This document shows, piece by piece, positions 16,980-24,328 of a stretch of DNA of 33,883 nt. This stretch comes from Anaerolineales bacterium (GTDB lineage: Bacteria; Chloroflexota; Anaerolineae; Anaerolineales; DRMV01): positions 1 to 33,883 of the forward strand of contig JALUDX010000137.1 in assembly GCA_027053355.1 (NCBI GenBank). The letters are read 5' to 3'. Position numbers and translations under genes: made by a program. The notes beneath the pieces were generated by a model. It worked only from the letters and a program-made list of their open reading frames with translations, ran no database searches and had not been told where the DNA came from. Each line of letters opens with the position of its first letter. The first letter of the stretch is position 1.

Positions 16980-17405
16980 CTACTTGCTTTGCTGCTCTCT
17001 GCCGCTACTGGTCAACTGCCGCTTGCTCCAGGCCACGCTGATTAGCCCGAAACTCACGCAAGCCAGGTTGATGAACCCGTTGAGCAACCCATCGCCTAAG
17101 GAGCGGGCGTAGACGCCGTGTTGCAAGTTGAAACTGAAGTCTACCAGGCCCAAGAAAACCAGCGCGCCGCCGGCCGCGGCGGTCCACACGGGGGCCAGAG
17201 GGCTGGCCTGGCGGTTGGCCTTGGCTGCCTGCACTAACAGCGGCGTCAGCCAGACCAGATCGGGCAGGGGGAATGCGCTTTCGAAGGCCAGATACGCGGC
17301 GCTGTTGTGGGGGTCATTGCGGAAGACGAAGAAAAAGAGCGCCCACCAGAGCACGATGCCCGCGGCAAACAGCGTTTGCCATAAGGCGATGGATTTGATC
17401 TTCAT
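16980..17405 (-). CDS. Small four-helix membrane protein, unknown function
   Basis: 141 aa from the ATG at 17405, preceded by AAGGAG (gap 9). Four hydrophobic segments are visible, at about residues 5-22, 45-58, 70-86 and 100-125 (the first is IALWQTLFAAGIVLWWALFFF). I do not recognise a named family. Its ATG overlaps the TGA of the preceding gene (ATGA), so the two are almost certainly cotranslated, which suggests a shared membrane role. It ends about 90 nt upstream of the T-box operon promoter and reads in the same direction. Confidence 0.65.
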   Translation of the reverse strand: MKIKSIALWQTLFAAGIVLWWALFFFVFRNDPHNSAAYLAFESAFPLPDLVWLTPLLVQAAKANRQASPLAPVWTAAAGGALVFLGLVDFSFNLQHGVYARSLGDGLLNGFINLACVSFGLISVAWSKRQLTSSGREQQSK

Positions 17406-18049
17406 AGCGATTTTCTCCTTGGGTTGCTGGGAAAGCGGAGCCCGCGTCGCGGCCAGGGGAAGAGCATGGGTGTTTTTTGGCGGTACTTCGCATAGGCCTC
17501 GCCGTATTCGGCCAGGAGTTTGCGTTCTTCCCAGCGGGCGCCGACGACGATGTACAGCGTCAGCGCGGCGTAAAACAGCGCGCTGTTCAAGGTCATCACC
17601 GGCAAGGCCCACAACATGAGCAGGCTGCCGGTGTACATGGGGTGACGCACCCAGCGGTAAGCACCTCGGGCCACCAGGCTTTGCGCGGTGGCGGGCGGCT
17701 CCTCTTTCAGCCCCAGAAAAGCGCCCAGGTCGGTGCGGAGCGTTGCGTCGACGGCCAGCGCCAGCCCTACCAGCGCCAGCCCTCCGGCCGCGTAAATCAG
17801 CGGCGGGTGGAGCACGTAGAGCACCCGGTCAGGCAACAGGCCTGGTACGGCTAACAGGGGCAATAGCAACAGGGTGAAGACCACGTTGTAGGCCAGGCGA
17901 TACCAGCGGGCCGCGCGCGGCCAACGTCGGCGTACCCAGGCTTTGACCTCGTGCGAAGCCAAGGCTGAGTGGAGCAAGCCGTAGAGGCCGACCGCAGCGA
18001 AGATCACCCCGGCGTGGACGAGCACGGTAGAAAGGCGAAGCGGTGTCAC
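17402..18049 (-). CDS. ICMT/NnrU-family membrane methyltransferase-like protein
   Basis: 215 aa, with about five to six membrane segments. The C-terminal half holds the isoprenylcysteine carboxyl methyltransferase / phospholipid methyltransferase signature: RGAYRWVRHPMYTGSLLMLWALP, then EERKLLAEYGEAYAKYRQKTPMLFP. Family members bind S-adenosylmethionine at the membrane and methylate small thiols, lipids or isoprenyl cysteines; the bacterial substrate is generally unknown. A GTG start at 18049 follows GGGGAAGG. It overlaps the next gene by 4 nt. Confidence 0.8.
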   Translation of the reverse strand: MTPLRLSTVLVHAGVIFAAVGLYGLLHSALASHEVKAWVRRRWPRAARWYRLAYNVVFTLLLLPLLAVPGLLPDRVLYVLHPPLIYAAGGLALVGLALAVDATLRTDLGAFLGLKEEPPATAQSLVARGAYRWVRHPMYTGSLLMLWALPVMTLNSALFYAALTLYIVVGARWEERKLLAEYGEAYAKYRQKTPMLFPWPRRGLRFPSNPRRKSL

Positions 18050-18496
18050 GGGCCTTCCCCGTTTTCTGTTCGGTCAGGGGCTGAGAATGCCGCGGGCACG
18101 TGGCGAATTGCGAATCGCGAATGAGGAGCGGATGGCAGCGGTTTTTGGGGTCGCCAAGGGCGCAAAGAAACACAAAGGGCACCAAGGTTAACGCAGAGAC
18201 GCAGAGAGAGTGACGCAAAGACGCAGAGAAATGCAAAGACGCAAAGAAAAAGTTTCTGTGTTTTCTGTGTCTTCCTCTCAATCGGTGCAAATCTATGTCA
18301 ATCGGTGGATAACAACGCCAAGGTCGCCAAGGAAAGGAAGTCAAGACGCAGAGAAACCACACAGTTTCCACGGATTAGCACAGACAAACCTTTTCTTTCT
18401 GAGTGCTCTGCAAGTTTCTGTGCTCTCTGTGGTTTTCCTCCTTCTTTGCGCAGGCAACGCATGTCGCTTTCCGTCACGCTGCTGCTCATTTTACCA
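18050..18496. repeat. Gene-free region of degenerate dispersed repeat phrases
   Basis: No gene is supported. The DNA is made of short, mutually similar phrases on both strands: CGCAGAGACGCAGAG, GCAAAGACGCAAAG, TTTCTGTGTTTTCTGTGTC, GGATTAGCACAGAC. A weak R1-like start (CTGTTCGGTCAGG) lies near 18067-18079. The same phrases recur inside R1 elements elsewhere in the window. A frame running through here into the hydantoinase gene is fortuitous. Confidence 0.7.
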
Positions 18497-18526
18497 TTGT
18501 CTCTTCACGGCAATCAAAGGTAAAAT
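18497..18526 (+). promoter_or_regulatory. Candidate promoter of the hydantoinase gene, with a flanking dyad
   Basis: TTGTCT (18497-18502), an 18-bp spacer and TAAAAT (18521-18526). An inverted repeat ATTTTACC ... GGTAAAAT (18488-18526) brackets the boxes and could be an operator. A further hairpin, AGACGCC ... GGCGTCT (18575-18599), lies just before the ribosome-binding site. Confidence 0.5.
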
Positions 18527-18620
18527 AGAGGGCGCAAGCGCACGACCCGTAGCCCTCGGCAAGCCCGACTTTGCAGACGCCTGGGTTCCCCTGGCGTCTT
18601 CCTCTGTGGCGGAGGTCATC

Positions 18621-20039
18621 ATGACGCACAAGTTGCTTTTCCGCGGCGGCACCTTGGTCACCGCTGCCGAAATGTTCACCGCCGACGTGCTGGTCGCAGG
18701 CGAAAAAATCGTGGCCGTGGGCCGCGACCTGGTCGCCGCGGATGCCGACGTGGTGGACGTGCACGGCAAGTTCCTCCTGCCGGGCGGTATCGACCCCCAC
18801 GTGCACTACGACTTGCCCATGTTCGACACCGTGTCTTCCGACGACCATTACACCGGCACCAAGGCCGCGGCCTTTGGCGGCACCACTACGGTGATGGATT
18901 TCATCCCCCAGGATTGGCCCACCCTGGAAGCCGCTGTGCAGGCGTGGCACACCAAGGCAGCCAAAGCCGCGGTGGATTACGGCTTTCACATGAACATCAC
19001 CCGTTGGGATGAGGCCACCCGCGCCGAACTGCCCCGCCTGCCGGAATGGGGCATTACCAGCATCAAGGTGTTCATGGCCTACAACGGCCGCTTGCGTTTG
19101 CAAGACGGCGAGATTTTCGAAGCCATGCGTTTGGCCCGGGAGCACGGCATCCTCACCATGTTGCACGCGGAAAACGGCGACGTGATCGACATTTTGGTGC
19201 GCGAAGCCCTGGCTGCGGGGCACACCGAGCCCGTGTGGCACGCCCGCACCCGCCCCGCGTGGGGCGCGGTCGATGCGGTGTTGCGCGGCGCGATGCTGGC
19301 CGCGCAGGCCCAAGCCCCCCTTTACATCGTGCACATGAACACCGCCGGCGGCGCAGAAATGCTGCAATATGCCCGGGAACAAGGGCTGCCTGTGATGGGC
19401 GAGACCTGCCCGCAATACCTCTTCTTCACCGAAGAGCACCTGGCCCGCCCCGACGGCGCCAAGTGGATCTGCTCGCCCCCCATGCGCTCCCCTGAAGACA
19501 ACGCCTTGCTTTGGCACGCGCTGGAGCAAGGCTGGATGAGCACCATCGGCACCGACCACTGCCCCTTCTTCTTCGACGGCACCAAGCCCATCCTTTACGA
19601 AGGCGAAGAAATCGCCATTCCTGGCAAGGAATTAGGCAAAGACGATTTTACGAAAATCCCCAACGGGTTGCCGGGCGTGGGCGATCGCCTGCCGGTGCTG
19701 TGGACAGAGGGCGTGGTCAAGGGGCGGCTGACCCCGGAACAGTTTGTGGCCTATACCAGCACCAACCCGGCCAAAATTTTTGGCCTTTACCCCCGCAAGG
19801 GCACCCTTGCCCCCGCCGCAGACGCCGACCTGGTGGTCTGGGATCCGGATCTGAAGGTGACGTATGGCGTCGCGGTGGCCCAACACCGCACCGATTACAA
19901 CCTTTATGAGGGCTGGGAACTGACCGGCTTCCCGGTGCAGGTGTATTTGCGCGGTCGTTTGATTGTGTGCGAGGGCGAATGGTTGGGCCAGCGCGGGCAG
20001 GGCCGTTTCCTGCATCGTGGTCGGCCGCAGATTTTGTGA
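18621..20039 (+). CDS. D-hydantoinase / dihydropyrimidinase
   Basis: 472 aa from the ATG at 18621, which has GGAGG 5 nt upstream; longer upstream frames run through repeat DNA and are rejected. It is an amidohydrolase-superfamily enzyme with a binuclear metal site: His60 and His62 in GGIDPHVHYD, carboxylated Lys149 in SIKVFMAYNG, His182 in LHAENGD, His238 in IVHMNT and Asp312 in GTDHCPF. Tyr154 is at the usual substrate-contact position, and CSPPMR is present. It opens cyclic ureides (dihydropyrimidines, hydantoins) in the cytoplasm. No dihydropyrimidine dehydrogenase or carbamoylase gene is nearby, so its pathway is not shown. Confidence 0.92.
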   Translation: MTHKLLFRGGTLVTAAEMFTADVLVAGEKIVAVGRDLVAADADVVDVHGKFLLPGGIDPHVHYDLPMFDTVSSDDHYTGTKAAAFGGTTTVMDFIPQDWPTLEAAVQAWHTKAAKAAVDYGFHMNITRWDEATRAELPRLPEWGITSIKVFMAYNGRLRLQDGEIFEAMRLAREHGILTMLHAENGDVIDILVREALAAGHTEPVWHARTRPAWGAVDAVLRGAMLAAQAQAPLYIVHMNTAGGAEMLQYAREQGLPVMGETCPQYLFFTEEHLARPDGAKWICSPPMRSPEDNALLWHALEQGWMSTIGTDHCPFFFDGTKPILYEGEEIAIPGKELGKDDFTKIPNGLPGVGDRLPVLWTEGVVKGRLTPEQFVAYTSTNPAKIFGLYPRKGTLAPAADADLVVWDPDLKVTYGVAVAQHRTDYNLYEGWELTGFPVQVYLRGRLIVCEGEWLGQRGQGRFLHRGRPQIL

Positions 20040-20082
20040 GCCCTGCTGCGATGGAAAGGCAATACAGAAAACACAAAATCTC

Positions 20083-20150
20083 GTCACTGTTCGGCCTGTG
20101 GAAGATAGCCCGCGGATGAACGCGGATGATGGCGGATAGCCGCTGATTTT
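20083..20150 (+). repeat. R1-type copy, left part only
   Basis: Starts GTCACTGTTCGGCC and continues with CGCGGATGAACGCGGATGATGGCGGATA, the R1 left-half phrase. No matching right end or 8-bp duplication (left flank AAAATCTC) was found. Confidence 0.65.
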
Positions 20151-20166
20151 AGGGTGCCGGGAGGGG

Positions 20167-20228
20167 TGCCTGAGTAACCAAGCACCAAGTAACCAGGCGC
20201 CAAGTAACCAAGTAACCAAGTAACCAAC
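20167..20228. repeat. Second AAGTAACC octamer array
   Basis: Interrupted and then uninterrupted copies of AAGTAACC, ending 12 nt before the OsmC ribosome-binding site. Same unit as at 13515-13552. Confidence 0.75.
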
Positions 20229-20249
20229 AGAATTTCGGAGGTATTGACC

Positions 20250-20702
20250 ATGAGCAAAGCCGGTTGGCGCGAAGTGCACGCCGCCTGGACAGGCAAAGAT
20301 TTGACGTTTATCGGTTCCAACGCCAACGGCGGGGTGGTGCAAATGGGCGACTTGGACAGTGTGCCCGGCATCCCGCCGATGGAACTGCTTTTGGTAAGCG
20401 TCGCAGGCTGCACAGGCATGGATGTGGTGCACATCCTCAAGAACAAGAAACGCTTGCCCGTGAGCGACGTCCGGGTGACGGTGCGAGGCAAGCGGCGGGA
20501 AACGTATCCGCAAATTTACACTGAGGTGCATTTGCACTACGAAATCACGGCCACCGCGCCCATCGCCCCCCGGGATGTGGAACAAGCCATTCAACTCTCG
20601 CAAGACAAATACTGCTCGGCCAGCGCCATCTTGAAAGCGGTGGCCGAGGTGACTTATGACTACGCCTTGCGGGTCGAAGCGCCCGAAATGGCGGCTGCGT
20701 AA
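20250..20702 (+). CDS. OsmC/Ohr-family protein
   Basis: 150 aa from the ATG at 20250, with GGAGG 8 nt upstream. The two conserved cysteines of the OsmC family are present: VAGCTGMDVVHILKNKKR (peroxidatic region, about residue 50) and LSQDKYCSASAILK (about residue 126). The layout matches the OsmC-like YhfA branch more than Ohr. Such proteins reduce organic or other hydroperoxides using thiols, forming a homodimer with active sites at the interface. It follows the hydantoinase gene by 210 nt of repeat DNA and is probably transcribed separately or by read-through. Confidence 0.88.
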   Translation: MSKAGWREVHAAWTGKDLTFIGSNANGGVVQMGDLDSVPGIPPMELLLVSVAGCTGMDVVHILKNKKRLPVSDVRVTVRGKRRETYPQIYTEVHLHYEITATAPIAPRDVEQAIQLSQDKYCSASAILKAVAEVTYDYALRVEAPEMAAA

Positions 20703-20787
20703 CTTTCTCAAAAAAACGTAACTGTTCAGCCTTGGGAAAATAGGCCGCGGATGAACGCGGATCATTACGGATAGCCGCGGATTGAAG

Positions 20788-21027
20788 GTAATTACCTACC
20801 GAGAAGCCCTGCGGGGAGCCCCGTGCCTGTAAATGCTCACACAGGGAACACGGGAGAACTCGGAGGACACGGGGGCGTATTTCCCCGGGCAAGCGCATTT
20901 TGGAGTGCGGTGCCTTGGCACCGCTTTGGAAAGCGGCCCTTCGATGCACTCAGGACGGGCGGCTCGTCGCCGCACTCCAAAGAAAAAACCGCCGACAGAG
21001 GCGTTTTGCCACCACGTAGGTAATTAC
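20788..21027. mobile_element. R2 element copy B
   Basis: 240 bp with perfect 12-bp terminal inverted repeats, GTAATTACCTAC and GTAGGTAATTAC. It is about as long as copy A and has the same interior, including TTGGAGTGCGG ... CCGCACTCCAA. Its own flanks (GATTGAAG, AAAAAACA) do not form an 8-bp duplication. Confidence 0.75.
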
Positions 21028-21045
21028 AAAAAACATCCACAAATT

Positions 21046-21243
21046 GTAATTACCTACCCAGAAGCGCTGCAGTGGCTTTTCGCCCTCACCTTACCCCCGC
21101 TGCGCGCCCCCTTCGACTTCGCTCAGGGCGCCGGCTCTGGGGGAGTGGTGAGGGCGAGCAAGGTGTAATGTTGTTTCATGGCATGGCAGAGTTATTGGAA
21201 TATTGCTTGTCAACCTCGTTTTCGGCGCAGGGTAGGTAGTTAC
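21046..21243. mobile_element. R2 element copy C, with perfect 8-bp target duplication
   Basis: 198 bp, with termini GTAATTACCTAC and GTAGGTAGTTAC (one mismatch in 12). CACAAATT flanks both ends exactly (21038-21045 and 21244-21251). Its interior (GCGCTGCAGTGGCTTTTCG, CTTCGCTCAGGGCGCC) differs from copies A and B but is shared with copy D, so it is a second subtype with the same ends. Confidence 0.85.
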
Positions 21244-21373
21244 CACAAATTTCACAGATAAGCACAGATTGAGCGAAAAACGCCAAAAAGCGCAACGCTC
21301 ACCTTCGTTTCTCGGCGGGCTTGGCGTTTCCCTCTCCGCGTCTGTGTTTCTTTGCGCTTTGCGTTAACGGAGG

Positions 21374-21715
21374 CTACATTTGCGGCTGGCCGGGTGTACC
21401 GCCGGCCTTCCATTTGCTGTGCTCCAGATCCACAAAGCGCATCCGCTCGGCTGCGTTCATCGGTTCCACGGTGACCCGAAAGTTTTTGACGCCCAATTCG
21501 TGAGCCGCGCGTGCCACCGCGTGGATCATATAATCGCGCACCGTTTGCGGGATGCCCAAAAAAGGCACCACCAGGGTGAACGAGAAGGTGTTTTCTTCGG
21601 GGTCGTAGTCGAAATTGCGCAACATGCCCAGTTCTTGCAGGGTGGCGGCAATTTCGGGGTGCTCTACCTGGTTGACGGCCTCGATGATGGCCTCTAAGGT
21701 GGGGCGTTGTTCCAT
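21374..21715 (-). CDS. DUF59 / MIP18-family protein
   Basis: 113 aa with the DUF59 layout over residues 7-85: LEAIIEAVNQVEHPEIAATLQELGMLRNFDYD, then a beta-strand pair and VRDYMIHAVARAAHELGVKNFRVTVEPM. Family members (SufT, PaaD-like, MIP18) help assemble or insert iron-sulfur clusters. The Cys found in many members after the LTLP strand is absent here (VVPFLGIPQ), so its cluster chemistry may differ. AAGGAG lies 6 nt before the ATG at 21715. R1 copy d lies upstream, so its promoter may be within or beyond that element. Confidence 0.75.
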   Translation of the reverse strand: MEQRPTLEAIIEAVNQVEHPEIAATLQELGMLRNFDYDPEENTFSFTLVVPFLGIPQTVRDYMIHAVARAAHELGVKNFRVTVEPMNAAERMRFVDLEHSKWKAGGTPGQPQM

Positions 21716-21994
21716 GAGTTGCTCCTTGGTTTTTGGGGGTAACTGTTCAGCCTTGGGAAAGAGGCCGCGGATGAACGCGGATCATTGCGGATAGACGCGG
21801 GTTTTGGGGCACCAAAGCGCAAAGGCGCGGAGAAGGCAAAGGCGCAGAGAGGAACGCCAAACCGACCTCCAATCGTCCCAGTCCCTCGGCACCTTACCCC
21901 CCTCCCGTCTTCTGTGTTCTCGGTGCCTTCGCTGTGTCTTCTGTGGTTTTTCTGCCCGCGTCCTCCGTAGAGGCTGAACAGTTGCTTTTGGGGT
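21716..21994. other. Gap between the DUF59 and murA genes, nearly filled by one R1 element
   Basis: Apart from about 15 nt at the left and the 8-bp duplications, this gap is R1 copy d. The murA stop codon lies 1 nt after the right-hand duplication. Confidence 0.8.
21739..21985. mobile_element. R1 element copy d, complete, with perfect 8-bp target duplication
   Basis: 247 bp. The left end GTAACTGTTCAGCC and right end GGCTGAACAGTTGC are inverted repeats (13 of 14). TTTTGGGG flanks both ends (21731-21738 and 21986-21993). The interior is non-coding dispersed phrases (GGATGAACGCGGATCATTG, GCAAAGGCGCAGAGAGG, CTTCTGTGGTTTTTCTG). GTAA ends with an 8-bp duplication fit IS66-type transposition. Confidence 0.87.
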
Positions 21995-23305
21995 TCATAG
22001 CCCGTTGAGGGCGCCGTCGGCCACGCGTTGGATGCGCGCTCCTAAGCGTTGGAGTTTTTCGTCGACTCGCGCGTAGCCCCGGTCGATCTGGCCCACGTTG
22101 TGGATTACCGAGCGACCCTGCGCGGCCAGCGCGGCCAGCAGCAGCGCCATGCCGGCGCGGATGTCGGGGCTTTCCAGCCGCTCGCCGACCAGTTGCGCCG
22201 GGCCGTTGACGATGACCCGGTGAGGGTCACAAAGCACGATTTGCGCGCCCATGCTGACCAGTTTGTCGGTGAAGAACATCCGGCTGGGGTACATCCAATC
22301 GTGGAAGAGCACGCTGCCCCGCGCCTGGGTGGCGACCACGATGGCGATGCTCATCAGGTCGGTGGGGAAACTTGGCCACGGCCCCACCGTGATTTGGGGC
22401 ACCGCGTTGCCCAAGTCTGGGGTGATTTTCAGTTCCTGCGCCGCAGGCACCAGGATGTCTTCGCCTTCGGTTTGCCAATCGACGCCCAAGCGGTTGAACA
22501 CCAAGCGGATCATCGGCAGATATTCAGGCTTGGCCTGGCGGATGCGGATTTCGCCGTGGGTCACCGCGGCCGCGCCGATGAAACTGACGACTTCCAAGTA
22601 GTCGGGGCCGATGGTGAATTCCGCACCGTGCAGCCGTTCGACGCCCTGGATGTGGAGGATGTTGCTGCCGATGCCCTCGATTTGGGCGCCCATGCGGTTG
22701 AGCAGATGGCAGAGTTCCTGAACATGGGGCTCCGAGGCCGCGTTGCGGATCACGGTCTCGCCCCGGGCCAACACCGCAGCCATGATGGCGTTTTCGGTGC
22801 CCGTGACCGAGGCTTCGTCGAGCAGGATTTCCGCGCCGTGCAGGCCGCGCGGCGCGGTAAACACAAATTGCCGCTCGGTAGCGTGGTATTCCGCGTGCGC
22901 GCCCATGGCCTCCAGCGCCAGGATGTGGGTATCCACCCGCCGCCGCCCGATGACGTCGCCTCCTGGCGGCGGCAGGTGCAGGCCGCCGCTGCGGGCCAGC
23001 ATGGGGCCGGCCAGCAAAATCGAGGCGCGAATGCTGCGGCACAGCCCCGCGTCTAAACGCTGTGGTTGCACATCGCGGGCCTGGAATTCCCAGCGCCGCG
23101 GGCCGTGTTCGCGCACCTGCACGCCCAGGCTTTCCAGCAGGGCGCGCATGGTGTGCACATCGCGGATTTCGGGCACGTTGTCCAGGATGACGGGCTCGTC
23201 GGTGAGCAGGGTGGCGGCCATCAGGGGCAGGGCCGCGTTTTTGTTCCCCCCCGGCTGCACTTCGCCGCGCAGGGGCACGCCGCCTTCGATGATGAAACTG
23301 TTCAC
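21995..23305 (-). CDS. murA: UDP-N-acetylglucosamine 1-carboxyvinyltransferase with Asp at the catalytic Cys position
   Basis: 436 aa, normal length for MurA, which adds enolpyruvate from PEP to UDP-GlcNAc in the first committed step of peptidoglycan synthesis (cytoplasm). Lys22-Asn23 (GGNKNAALP), the Arg cluster after the active loop, Asp in FPTDLMS and Arg in DIRAGMALLLA are all in place. The active-site loop reads PPPGGDVIGRRRVDTH: Asp117 stands where most MurA enzymes have Cys (codon at 22955-22957, GAC). The start is GTG at 23305, after GAGGTG. It lies 32 nt after the SAM hydrolase gene, likely on one transcript. It is the only MurA in the window; a second copy elsewhere cannot be excluded. 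Confidence 0.93.
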   Translation of the reverse strand: MNSFIIEGGVPLRGEVQPGGNKNAALPLMAATLLTDEPVILDNVPEIRDVHTMRALLESLGVQVREHGPRRWEFQARDVQPQRLDAGLCRSIRASILLAGPMLARSGGLHLPPPGGDVIGRRRVDTHILALEAMGAHAEYHATERQFVFTAPRGLHGAEILLDEASVTGTENAIMAAVLARGETVIRNAASEPHVQELCHLLNRMGAQIEGIGSNILHIQGVERLHGAEFTIGPDYLEVVSFIGAAAVTHGEIRIRQAKPEYLPMIRLVFNRLGVDWQTEGEDILVPAAQELKITPDLGNAVPQITVGPWPSFPTDLMSIAIVVATQARGSVLFHDWMYPSRMFFTDKLVSMGAQIVLCDPHRVIVNGPAQLVGERLESPDIRAGMALLLAALAAQGRSVIHNVGQIDRGYARVDEKLQRLGARIQRVADGALNGL

Positions 23306-23337
23306 GCTCGCACCTCACAGCAGGGGACTTCGATGGT

Positions 23338-24177
23338 TTAGCCCAACCAGCGTTTTCTGCTCAAGAGCAGCACGGGCTCGCCGGGTTGCAGGTCGAGCAT
23401 ACGGGCTGCGCTGGCTCCGTTGGCCACGATTTCTATCAAGCCACTGCTGCCCACCAGTGCGGCCGCACTGTCGGGCGGCACGTCGGCGAAGGTCTGCACC
23501 AGCGGCAGCAGCATGTCGTGGCGGGGGAGCCGCACGGCTCGTGGTTGCAGGGTATACATTTTACCAGGTCGGGGCCACGATTCCAGCACCCAATCGCCCT
23601 CGGTTTGTCGGCGGAGCACGCCCAGCGAGGTGACCACGTTGCCGAAACGGTCGGTGTACAGGGTTTCACCTTCCAGCCCGGCCGCGCCCCACCGCCAGCG
23701 GGGGAGGGGGATGTGTTGCAGCGCGGGCACGATGGGCCCGAAGGCTTTGCCCGGCACGCCCATGGCCGCATAGGCCGCGGCCGGGGCGAAAATGTCGCGG
23801 CCGTGGAACGTGGCGCTGGTTTCGGGTAGATGGAAGGAGGGGTTGACCAACGCCCAGGCGCGGGCTTTGTCACCCAGCACGTAGGTGAGCACGCCGTTGT
23901 CGGGGGCGACAAAGCGATAACCTTGCGTTTCTACCAGCACCGGCAGCCGCCGGGTGCCTACCCCTGGGTCGACCACCACCAGGAAAACGCTTCCCCGCGG
24001 GAAGTAGCGATAACTCTGCCACAGGGTCAGCGCAGCCCGCCGAATATCGTGGGGAGGAATGTCGTGGGTGAGATCTACCAGGGGCACGTCGACGCGCTGT
24101 AAAATGACCCCTTTCATTATGCCCGCGTAGGGGTCTTGCCGGCCAAAGTCGGTCAAAAGAATTATCGGTGTGCGCAT
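23338..24177 (-). CDS. SAM hydroxide adenosyltransferase (DUF62, S-adenosylmethionine hydrolase)
   Basis: 279 aa of the SAM-dependent halogenase/hydrolase fold. It shows LTDFGRQDPYAGIMKG at the N-terminus, VVVDPGVGTRRLPV and APDNGVLTYVL in the middle, FHGRDIFAPAAA with the catalytic-type His, and a C-terminal beta-barrel domain (LYTDRFGNVVTS). Bacterial members hydrolyse SAM to adenosine and methionine; halogenases have different active-site residues. AAGGGA precedes the ATG at 24177. It is first in a two-gene leftward unit with murA, divergent from the SHOCT-like gene. Confidence 0.88.
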   Translation of the reverse strand: MRTPIILLTDFGRQDPYAGIMKGVILQRVDVPLVDLTHDIPPHDIRRAALTLWQSYRYFPRGSVFLVVVDPGVGTRRLPVLVETQGYRFVAPDNGVLTYVLGDKARAWALVNPSFHLPETSATFHGRDIFAPAAAYAAMGVPGKAFGPIVPALQHIPLPRWRWGAAGLEGETLYTDRFGNVVTSLGVLRRQTEGDWVLESWPRPGKMYTLQPRAVRLPRHDMLLPLVQTFADVPPDSAAALVGSSGLIEIVANGASAARMLDLQPGEPVLLLSRKRWLG

Positions 24178-24210
24178 ATCATTCCCTTGTTTCGGAAAAA
24201 CAAACAGCGC

Positions 24211-24239
24211 TTGACAAAACAGAAAGGTTGTGCTATCCT
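24211..24239 (+). promoter_or_regulatory. Strong promoter for the SHOCT-like gene
   Basis: TTGACA (24211-24216, perfect), a 17-bp spacer and TATCCT (24234-24239). It lies in the divergent region and drives rightward transcription, starting about 80 nt before the first ribosome-binding site. Confidence 0.8.
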
Positions 24240-24328
24240 CCTTTTAGGATTTAGGAAGAGTGACAGCGGAAAATTTCGTTTCTTGCCCGAGGTAATTCTT
24301 CCTCATTTTACCATTTTTTAGGAGGACG

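Larger units (their letters stand above)
20703..21373. repeat. 671-nt gene-free repeat cluster: R1 left end plus R2 copies B and C
   Basis: No gene is supported. An R1 left half (20718-20786) is followed by R2 copies B and C and by R1-type internal phrases (about 21244-21365: TTCACAGATAAGCACAGATTG, GTCTGTGTTTCTTTGCGC). No R1 right end was found before the next gene. Confidence 0.7.

Noticed and set aside
18210-18620. N-terminal extension of the hydantoinase by about 137 residues
   Set aside because: The extension is translated phrase-repeat DNA; a good ribosome-binding site and the family's normal N-terminus support the ATG at 18621.
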